The notes under the pieces are model-generated. The model was given only the letters and a program-made list of their open reading frames with translations, ran no database searches and was not told the DNA's origin. Position numbers and translations under genes: made by a program. A stretch of DNA of 12,382 bases from Hyphomicrobiales bacterium (GTDB lineage: Bacteria; Pseudomonadota; Alphaproteobacteria; Rhizobiales; Beijerinckiaceae): positions 1-12,382 of the forward strand of contig JAQGKM010000075.1 of NCBI GenBank assembly GCA_028290125.1, written 5' to 3'. Positions within the stretch are counted from its first letter, which is position 1; the number at the start of each line of letters is the position of its first letter. Positions 7,138 through 12,382 of the stretch are shown here, one piece after another.

Positions 7138-7466
7138 TCTTCTCCCTCTCGCATGCGCTCGGCGATTACCTCTACGACGTGTTCGTTGCGCGGTTCGACT
7201 TCTGGCTCGCGTTCGGCATCGTCGCGCAAATCCTGTTCACGGCGCGCATGGTGGTGCAATGGATCGCCAGCGAGCGGGCGGGGCGCTCGGTGGTGCCGGT
7301 CGCGTTCTGGGTGCTGTCGCTGGTCGGCGGCGGCATGACGCTCGCCTACGGCATCGAGCGCCGCGAGGCCGTGATCATCATGGGGCAGGTGCTGGCAGTG
7401 TTCATCTACATCCGCAACATCATGCTGATCCTGAAGAACCGCTCGAAGCAGAGCGAGGCGGAGTAG
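7134..7466 (+). CDS. Lab_N domain small membrane protein (lipid-A-disaccharide synthase N-terminal domain-like)
   Basis: This 110-residue protein has three predicted membrane helices (about 24-44, 53-73, 78-99). It carries the Lab_N signature: AQILFTARMVVQWIASER (31-48), VVPVAFWVLSLVGG (53-66) and GQVLAVFIYIRN (84-95). Despite the domain name it has no LpxB catalytic part, so it is not a disaccharide synthase. As I recall, Lab_N belongs to the same clan as PQ-loop/SWEET transporters, which makes a role in moving a lipid-linked sugar plausible. That role is inference. It starts at TTG (7134), overlapping the GT2 stop as TTGA, with GGAGG at 7122-7126 seven bases upstream. The charged tail KNRSKQSEAE ends the operon. 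Free-standing Lab_N proteins beside polyprenyl-phosphate glycosyltransferases are a recurring arrangement. Confidence 0.9.
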   Translation: MIFSLSHALGDYLYDVFVARFDFWLAFGIVAQILFTARMVVQWIASERAGRSVVPVAFWVLSLVGGGMTLAYGIERREAVIIMGQVLAVFIYIRNIMLILKNRSKQSEAE

Positions 7467-7469
7467 GGG

Positions 7470-7483
7470 GGGCGCATGCGCCC
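7470..7483. terminator. possible hairpin at the end of the glycosyltransferase operon
   Basis: GGGCGCATGCGCCC is a perfect 14-base palindrome three bases after the Lab_N stop codon. It could fold as a 5-bp stem with a CATG loop. There is no adjacent T tract, so it would be a weak terminator at best, or an RNA 3'-end stabiliser. Confidence 0.3.
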
Positions 7484-7521
7484 GCTTCGCCCATAGAAAC
7501 GACTTTTGCATAACCTCCCGC

Positions 7522-7639
7522 CGTCATTGCGAGCGTAGCGAAGCAATCCAGGGGCCACGGATGAAACGCATGCGGGATCAGCGTTGCGCAGACGATCGTA
7601 AACGCGTGCCTGGATTGCTTCGCTCCGCTCGCAATGACG
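7522..7639. repeat. 118-bp inverted repeat of the GTCATTGCGAGCG intergenic family
   Basis: The left arm 7522-7552 (starting CGTCATTGCGAGCGTAGCG) and right arm 7609-7639 (ending CGCTCGCAATGACG) are reverse complements at 30 of 31 positions; the only mismatch is T at 7536 against G in the inverted copy. A 56-base centre separates them, and pairing can extend a little inward (GGCCACG with GCGTGCC) with a bulge. From general knowledge, this motif is a high-copy palindromic element in rhizobial and related alphaproteobacterial genomes, where it often sits between convergent genes. Here it lies in the convergent gap between the glycosyltransferase operon and metC, 21 bases past the metC stop on the right side. 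RNA from either strand would form a long stem that could help end or protect both transcripts. No gene lies in 7467-7660. Confidence 0.9.
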
Positions 7640-7660
7640 AAATTGATGGTTAGCAGAGGC

Positions 7661-8851
7661 TCAGGCCGCCGCCGCCCGCAGCCGCGCAAACCCCGCATCG
7701 AGATCCGCTTGCAGATCCTCGACGTCCTCCAGCCCGATCTGAAACCGCAGTCCCGGCCCACCGGGGTTCCAGGTCGTTGCGGTGCGATAGCTTGCGCAGT
7801 CGAAGGGGATCACGAGGCTCTCGTAACCGCCCCATGAATAGCCCATGCCGAACAGCTCCAGCCCGTCGAGCATCGCGGCGACGGCCTTGTCGGAGCAGGG
7901 GTGCAGGATGATCGAGAACAGGCCCGACGCGCCCAGAAAATCGCGCTTCCAGATCTCGTGACCCGGCGCGCCTTCGAGGCCCGGATGCAGCACCTGCTTC
8001 ACCTCCGGCCGCGTCGCGAACCAGCGCGCCATCGCCAGTCCCTGCTTCTCGGCTTCGCGCAGGCGCAGCTCCATCGTGCGCAGGCCGCGCAGCGCGAGAA
8101 ACGCGTCTTCTGGTCCCGCGCACATCGCGAAGGCGTCGAAGGTCTGGCGCAGGCGCCTGAACCATGTCGAGTTCGCCGACACCAGCCCGAGCATCAGGTC
8201 GGAATGGCCGCCGAGATATTTCGTGCCGGCCTCGACCGCGAGATCCACGCCGCGTTCGTGCGGCGGGAAGAACAGCGGCGTCGCCCAGGTGTTGTCCATG
8301 ATCACGCACATGCCGTGCCGGTGCGCGACCTCGGAAATCGCGGGCACGTCCTGCACCTCGAACGATTGCGAGCCGGGCGCCTCGACCAGGATGGTCGTGG
8401 TGTTGTCGCGGATCAGCGCCTCGAAGCCGGCTCCGAGCAGCGGATCGTAATAGGTCGTCTCGACACCCATGCGCGCGAGCACGCTCTCGCAAAAGTGACG
8501 CGTCGGGTAATAGGCGCTGTCGGTGACGAGCAGATGGTCGCCGGCTTTCAATGCGGTCATCAAGGCGAGCGTAACCGCCGCGAGGCCGGTCGGCGCCAGC
8601 ACCGTGCCGGCCGCGCCGGCGATGTCGGTCCACGCCTGCTCGAGCGCTTCGATCGTCGGCGTGCCCTTCGTGGCATAGGAAAATCGCGGCTTCGGACCGG
8701 TCAAAGACGCCATATCTGGGTAGAGAACCGTCGAGCCGCGATAAATCGGTGTGTTGACGAACCCGAACTGTTCATCGGGATTTCGCCCTGCGGTCACCAG
8801 CCTCGTGCGGGATTTCAGGCGCTTGCGTGTCGCGTCGCTCAATTTCGCCAT
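7661..8851 (-). CDS. metC: cystathionine beta-lyase (PLP-dependent trans-sulfuration enzyme)
   Basis: This 396-residue cytoplasmic PLP enzyme of the Cys/Met metabolism family cleaves cystathionine to homocysteine, pyruvate and ammonia in methionine synthesis. Visible features are the phosphate-binding region FSYATKGTPT (58-66), TGLAAVTLAL (88-97), DNTWATP (186-192, whose Asp contacts the pyridine nitrogen) and the PLP lysine K211 in VEAGTKYLGGHSD. The C-terminal GYSWGGYESLVIP and GLRFQIGLED motifs are typical of MetC rather than cystathionine gamma-synthase. The ATG at 8851 gives the usual N-terminus. Its nearest ribosome site is weak (GGAA), and a stronger AGAGGGAG lies about 15 bases upstream. 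The frame runs on upstream for 156 codons through the divergent aapJ, which is judged spurious. It is divergent from aapJ, an arrangement known in other rhizobia. Confidence 0.9.
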   Translation of the reverse strand: MAKLSDATRKRLKSRTRLVTAGRNPDEQFGFVNTPIYRGSTVLYPDMASLTGPKPRFSYATKGTPTIEALEQAWTDIAGAAGTVLAPTGLAAVTLALMTALKAGDHLLVTDSAYYPTRHFCESVLARMGVETTYYDPLLGAGFEALIRDNTTTILVEAPGSQSFEVQDVPAISEVAHRHGMCVIMDNTWATPLFFPPHERGVDLAVEAGTKYLGGHSDLMLGLVSANSTWFRRLRQTFDAFAMCAGPEDAFLALRGLRTMELRLREAEKQGLAMARWFATRPEVKQVLHPGLEGAPGHEIWKRDFLGASGLFSIILHPCSDKAVAAMLDGLELFGMGYSWGGYESLVIPFDCASYRTATTWNPGGPGLRFQIGLEDVEDLQADLDAGFARLRAAAA

Positions 8852-8874
8852 CTGTTCCGCCGAAGCTCCCTCTC

Positions 8875-8905
8875 TTGACCGTGGTATGAAACTCGCTTGT
8901 GATAC
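8875..8905 (+). promoter_or_regulatory. possible promoter for aapJ
   Basis: TTGACC at 8875-8880 is a good -35 for alphaproteobacteria, with TGATAC at 8900-8905 as a possible -10. The spacing of 19 bases is long, and about 90 bases of leader would follow. No clear promoter is seen for metC on the other strand. Confidence 0.3.
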
Positions 8906-8996
8906 GTTCGGAAACGCAGCCGTGACGCGCCCTGGCCGTCCGGCAACGTCTTGAGTGCCATATTTACAGACAGGTCGCCAGACCGGGAGCCATTTC

Positions 8997-10025
8997 ATGA
9001 AATTCATCGCAGCAGCTCTGCTCACAGCCGTTTCGCTCGGCGTGGCCGCGACGGGCGCGCAGGCGCAATCCGGCTCGAAAACTCTGGAGCAGGTGAAGCA
9101 GAAGGGCTTCCTCACCTGCGGCACCAACACCGGCCTCGCGGGCTTCGGCCTGCCCGACGACAAGGGCGCGTGGACCGGCCTCGATGTCGACTTCTGCCGC
9201 GGCATCGCGGCGGCCATCTTCGGCGATGGCACGAAGGTCAAGTTCATCCCGCTGTCGGCGAAGGACCGCTTCACCGCCCTGCAATCGGGCGAGATCGACG
9301 TGCTCGCGCGCAACGGCACGTGGACACAGTCGCGCGAGGCCGAACTCGGCCTGCTGTGGGCCGGCGTGAATTACTACGACGGACAGGGCTTCATGGTCCG
9401 CAAGAAGCTGAACGTGTCGTCGGCCCTCGAGCTGTCCGGCGCGTCGATCTGCGTGCAGCAGGGCACAACGACCGAACTCAACATGGCGGACTTCTTCCGC
9501 ACCAAGGGCATGAAATACGAGGCCGTCGCGTTCCAGAACATCGATGAAGCCGTGAAGGCCTATGACTCGGGCCGCTGCGACGCCTACACGACGGACGCCT
9601 CGGGCCTCTATTCGTCGCGCCTGAAGCTGGTCAACCCTGACGAGCACGCGGTGCTGCCGGAGATCATCTCGAAGGAGCCGCTCGGGCCGGCCGTGCGGCA
9701 GGGCGACGACCAGTGGTTCAACCTCGTGCGCTGGACCCATTTCGCCATGATCAACGCCGAGGAGCTCGGCATCACCAAGGCCAATGTCGACGAGCAGGTG
9801 AAGACCGCCAATCCCGAGATCAAGCGCTTCCTCGGCGCGGAAGGCGACTTCGGCAAGGGCCTCGGCCTGTCGAAGGACTGGGCCTACAAGATCGTGAAGG
9901 CCGTCGGCAATTACGGCGAGGCGTTCAACCGCAACGTCGGCGAAGGCTCGCCGCTGAAAATCAAGCGCGGTCTCAACGCGCTCTGGAGCCAGGGCGGCAT
10001 CCAGTACGCGCCGCCGGTGCGCTGA
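8997..10025 (+). CDS. aapJ: general L-amino acid ABC transporter, periplasmic binding protein
   Basis: This 342-residue solute-binding protein of the HAAT (polar amino acid) ABC transporter family is close in length to the roughly 340-residue AapJ of rhizobia, which binds a broad range of L-amino acids. The signal peptide is MKFIAAALLTAVSLGVAATGAQA, with likely cleavage after residue 23. Family features follow: LEQVKQKGFLTCGTNTGLAG, GLDVDFCRGIAAAIFGD, VKFIPLSAKDRFTALQSGEID, and GASICVQQGTTTELNMADFF further on. The start at 8997 has GGGAG at 8985-8989. An in-frame ATG at 8955 would place 14 residues before the signal peptide and is rejected. It is first gene of the aap operon, separated from aapQ by an intrinsic terminator, so it is probably made in excess over the membrane components. 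Confidence 0.95.
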   Translation: MKFIAAALLTAVSLGVAATGAQAQSGSKTLEQVKQKGFLTCGTNTGLAGFGLPDDKGAWTGLDVDFCRGIAAAIFGDGTKVKFIPLSAKDRFTALQSGEIDVLARNGTWTQSREAELGLLWAGVNYYDGQGFMVRKKLNVSSALELSGASICVQQGTTTELNMADFFRTKGMKYEAVAFQNIDEAVKAYDSGRCDAYTTDASGLYSSRLKLVNPDEHAVLPEIISKEPLGPAVRQGDDQWFNLVRWTHFAMINAEELGITKANVDEQVKTANPEIKRFLGAEGDFGKGLGLSKDWAYKIVKAVGNYGEAFNRNVGEGSPLKIKRGLNALWSQGGIQYAPPVR

Positions 10026-10039
10026 GATCGATTGACGAG

Positions 10040-10067
10040 AGCGGGGCCCAGCGCCCCGCTTTTCTTT
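10040..10067 (+). terminator. intrinsic terminator between aapJ and aapQ
   Basis: AGCGGGGC (10040-10047) pairs perfectly with GCCCCGCT (10053-10060) around a 5-base loop, followed directly by TTTCTTT. It begins 14 bases after the aapJ stop. Because aapQ and aapM follow on the same strand with no clear new promoter, it probably acts as a partial terminator or 3'-end stabiliser that raises aapJ relative to the permease genes. Confidence 0.85.
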
Positions 10068-10129
10068 GCACTGGGCGGCGGGGGCAGCATGGGCGACGGC
10101 GGCAGGCATGACATGAGACGGGGCTGCGC

Positions 10130-11311
10130 ATGAGCGACGTGCAGGCGCAAAAACCTTCCGTCTCGCTGTTCTACAATCCGCGCGTGCGCGGCTTCCTCTA
10201 CCAGGCCGTGCTCATCGCCATTGTCGTCTTCCTTGGCTACGAGGCGGTGGTCAACGCCTCCACCAACATGCGCGCGCGCGGCATCCCCACCGACTTCGCC
10301 TTCTGGGATCGCGTCGCGTCCTTCGACATCAACCAGTCGCTGATCGACTATTCGGCGGCATCAACCTACGGGCGGGCGTTCTTCGTCGGCCTGTGGAACA
10401 CGCTGCTGGTCGCGGCCATCGGCGTCGTGCTGGCGACGTTCCTCGGCTTCTTCGTCGGCGTCGCGCGGCTGTCGCAGAACTGGGTCGTGGCGAAACTCGC
10501 CACCATCTACGTCGAGGTGATGCGCAACACGCCTCTGCTGCTGCAATTGCTGTTCATCTACAACGCCGTGCTGACGCCGCTGCCCAATCCGCGCAACTCG
10601 CTGTCCCTCGGCGCCGGCGTCTATCTCAACAACCGCGGCCTCGTCGTGCCCGATCCGCAGTTCGCGCCCGGCGCCGGCTTCATCCCGCTCGCCGCGGCCG
10701 TCGGCCTCGTGCTGGCGCTGGCGTTCCGCTTCTATGCGCGGCGCACGCAGGCGAAGACGGGCCGCATCTATCCGGTGGGGTGGATTTCCGCTGCGCTGAT
10801 CCTCGGCCTGCCGCTCATCGCCTATGTGGCGGCGGGCGCGCCCGTGAGCTTCGTCACGCCGGTGCTGCGCGGCTTCAACTTCCAGGGCGGCATTCGCGTG
10901 CTGCCGGAATTCGTCGCGCTGCTGATCGGGCTCGTCATCTACACGGCCGCCTTCATCGCCGAAATCGTGCGCGCCGGCATCCTGTCGGTCTCGCATGGCC
11001 AGACGGAGGCGGCCCTGTCGCTCGGACTGACGCGCGCGCAGAATCTGAAGCTCGTCGTCACTCCGCAGGCGATGCGCGTGATCATTCCGCCGCTCACCAA
11101 CCAATATCTCGCGCTGACGAAAAACTCGTCGCTCGCGGTCTTCGTCGGTTACCCCGATCTCGTGCAGGTGTTCGCCGGAACGGTGCTGAACCAGACGGGC
11201 GCCGCCGTGCAGGTGATCGCCATCACCATGGCGGTCTATCTCGTCATCTCGCTGGTCACCGCCGCCATCATGAACATTTACAACCGCCGCAATGCGTTGG
11301 TGGAGCGCTGA
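10130..11311 (+). CDS. aapQ: general L-amino acid ABC transporter, permease AapQ
   Basis: This 393-residue inner-membrane permease is of the HisM/GlnP family and forms a heterodimeric channel with AapM. The N-terminal helix (about 24-44) is followed by the HAAT-type long insertion before the conserved core. GRAFFVGLWNTLLVAAIGVV (about 83-102) begins the core, and VMRNTPLLLQLLFIYNAV is the typical next segment. The EAA loop that docks the ATPase is EIVRAGILSVSHGQTEAALS with LGLTRAQNLKLVVTPQAMRV, ending in LTKNSSLAVFVGYPDL. The length is close to known AapQ proteins. The ATG at 10130 has only a weak GGGG ribosome site. aapM begins 3 bases after its stop. Identification is firm for the family and good for AapQ, given gene order. 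Confidence 0.93.
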   Translation: MSDVQAQKPSVSLFYNPRVRGFLYQAVLIAIVVFLGYEAVVNASTNMRARGIPTDFAFWDRVASFDINQSLIDYSAASTYGRAFFVGLWNTLLVAAIGVVLATFLGFFVGVARLSQNWVVAKLATIYVEVMRNTPLLLQLLFIYNAVLTPLPNPRNSLSLGAGVYLNNRGLVVPDPQFAPGAGFIPLAAAVGLVLALAFRFYARRTQAKTGRIYPVGWISAALILGLPLIAYVAAGAPVSFVTPVLRGFNFQGGIRVLPEFVALLIGLVIYTAAFIAEIVRAGILSVSHGQTEAALSLGLTRAQNLKLVVTPQAMRVIIPPLTNQYLALTKNSSLAVFVGYPDLVQVFAGTVLNQTGAAVQVIAITMAVYLVISLVTAAIMNIYNRRNALVER

Positions 11312-11313
11312 CC

Positions 11314-12382
11314 ATGGATGACGCGCCCCTCAACGACGCCGCCTTCCTGCGCCATGCCGAGGCGCCGAAGCTGAGTCCGCCGGCCGCCGTCGGCGGCGTG
11401 CTCGGCGCGCTGCGCACGCATCTGTTTTCCGGCTGGGTGTCGGGCCCGCTGGCGCTGCTTTTCCTGGCGCTGCTCGCCTGGATCGTGCCGGACTTCATCC
11501 GCTTCTTCTTCATCGACGCGGTGTGGAGCGCCAATGACGGCGCCGCCTGCCGCGTGCAGGGGACGGGCGCCTGCTGGGCCTTCGTCGAGCGCAAGCTCGA
11601 TTTCTTCCGCTACGGCTCCTACCCGGAAGCGCAGCACTGGCGGGTCGATCTCACGCTCATCATCGGCGCGGTGCTCGCCGCGCGGCTGTTGTGGCCGGAG
11701 GGGCGCAAGAGCGCGGCGGGCTTGCTCGCTTTCACGCTCGGCGTGCCGCTGTTCTTCTTCCTGATGCTGCCGGGTCCGCAGGCGGTGATGCGTGCGCCGC
11801 TGCTCGAACTCCCGGTCCTGTTCGCGGCGATCGCGCTCGCGGTCGCGCTCGAGGCCTCGCGCTTGCGCACGGTGTTCGTCGCGGGACTGTTCTTCATCGT
11901 CTACCCCGTCTGCGCCGTGCTGATGCTGAAAGGCTGGGCGCTGGTCGGCCTGTCGCGCATCGACACCGACCTGTGGGGCGGCGTATTCCTGAGCCTGCTC
12001 GTCGCCACCGTCGGCATCGTCTTTTCGTTGCCCGCCGGCGTGCTGCTGGCGCTGGGGCGCCGCTCGCGCCTGCCGGCCGTGCGTTTCATCTCGATCCTGT
12101 TCATCGAATTCGTGCGCGGCGTGCCCTTCATCACCGTGCTGTTCATGGCCAACACCATGCTGCCGCTGTTCGTGCCCGTCGCCTGGACGCCCGACCGTCT
12201 GCTGCGTCCGGTGATCGGCTTCGCGCTCTTCGCCGCCGCCTATATGGCGGAGGAAATCCGCGGCGGCCTGCAGGCGATCCCGAAGGGCCAGACGGAGGGC
12301 GCGCAGGCGCTCGGCCTGTCCTACTGGCAAATGATGCGGCTCATCATCCTGCCGCAGGCGCTGACGCTGGTGATCCCCGGCA
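11314..12382 (+). CDS. aapM: general L-amino acid ABC transporter, permease AapM, 3' partial
   Basis: The frame is open from the ATG at 11314 to the right edge, giving at least 356 residues. The second permease of the Aap system is usually a little under 400 residues, so only the end is missing. The start has GGAG at 11302-11305, inside the end of aapQ. There are several hydrophobic segments. The core begins near SLLVATVGIVFSLPAGVLLA, and FIEFVRGVPFITVLFMANTM follows. The EAA loop EEIRGGLQAIPKGQTEGAQA is followed by LGLSYWQMMRLIILPQAL, and the window stops in LVIPG. The spacing of two bases after the aapQ stop codon indicates coupling. The ATPase gene aapP is expected next, outside the window. 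Confidence 0.93.
   Translation, partial: MDDAPLNDAAFLRHAEAPKLSPPAAVGGVLGALRTHLFSGWVSGPLALLFLALLAWIVPDFIRFFFIDAVWSANDGAACRVQGTGACWAFVERKLDFFRYGSYPEAQHWRVDLTLIIGAVLAARLLWPEGRKSAAGLLAFTLGVPLFFFLMLPGPQAVMRAPLLELPVLFAAIALAVALEASRLRTVFVAGLFFIVYPVCAVLMLKGWALVGLSRIDTDLWGGVFLSLLVATVGIVFSLPAGVLLALGRRSRLPAVRFISILFIEFVRGVPFITVLFMANTMLPLFVPVAWTPDRLLRPVIGFALFAAAYMAEEIRGGLQAIPKGQTEGAQALGLSYWQMMRLIILPQALTLVIPG

Noticed and set aside
7420..7761. 113-codon minus-strand frame over the intergenic repeat
   Set aside because: Its only recognisable strings come from translation of the palindromic repeat, a known source of false gene calls.
8852..9319. 156-codon upstream extension of metC across aapJ
   Set aside because: It is antisense to the strongly coding aapJ, has low-complexity content typical of GC-rich shadow frames, and the usual MetC N-terminus begins at 8851.
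11278..12330. 350-codon minus-strand open frame opposite aapM
   Set aside because: Its composition is dominated by Arg, Glu, Gln and His, typical of the antisense of a membrane-protein gene; the plus strand encodes a clear permease.

Overview
This is a GC-rich window with several rhizobial hallmarks: a divergent cystathionine beta-lyase / general amino-acid ABC transporter pair (metC and aapJQM), a Bug-type solute receptor, and the intergenic palindrome family that begins GTCATTGCGAGCG. Together these suggest an alphaproteobacterium of the order Hyphomicrobiales (Rhizobiales), probably near the Bradyrhizobium / Xanthobacteraceae group. That placement is inference from gene content and repeat type; no rRNA or other marker gene is present.

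Region 1 (1-3746) looks like a small catabolic and uptake module. A 5'-truncated alpha/beta hydrolase runs rightward and ends 15 bases before the end of a leftward two-gene operon. That operon encodes a divergent member of the dihydrodipicolinate-synthase aldolase superfamily and a periplasmic tripartite-tricarboxylate-type receptor. A LysR regulator is divergent from the operon. The 102-base divergent gap holds a perfect 16-base palindrome, two further CTCATG copies and a good leftward promoter, which fits LysR control of the aldolase/receptor operon.

Region 2 (3894-7466) is a tight four-gene operon in which every junction overlaps by four bases (ATGA, ATGA, TTGA). It encodes an ArnT-like polytopic glycosyltransferase, a PAP2 phosphatase, a DPM-type GT2 glycosyltransferase and a small free-standing Lab_N membrane protein. 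The set resembles a pathway that builds a polyprenyl-phosphate sugar, moves it across the inner membrane and transfers it to an envelope acceptor such as lipid A. This is the best candidate for an incompletely described system.

Region 3 (7467-7660) is a convergent intergenic gap carrying a 118-base inverted repeat with 30/31 matching arms.

Region 4 (7661-12382) holds metC on the minus strand and, divergent from it, aapJ, aapQ and a 3'-truncated aapM. A clear intrinsic terminator between aapJ and aapQ should make the binding protein more abundant than the permease. The ATPase gene aapP is expected just beyond the right edge. No rRNA, tRNA, CRISPR array, transposase or prophage gene was seen. 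No gene-free stretch exceeds 300 bases; the largest is the 194-base gap 7467-7660.
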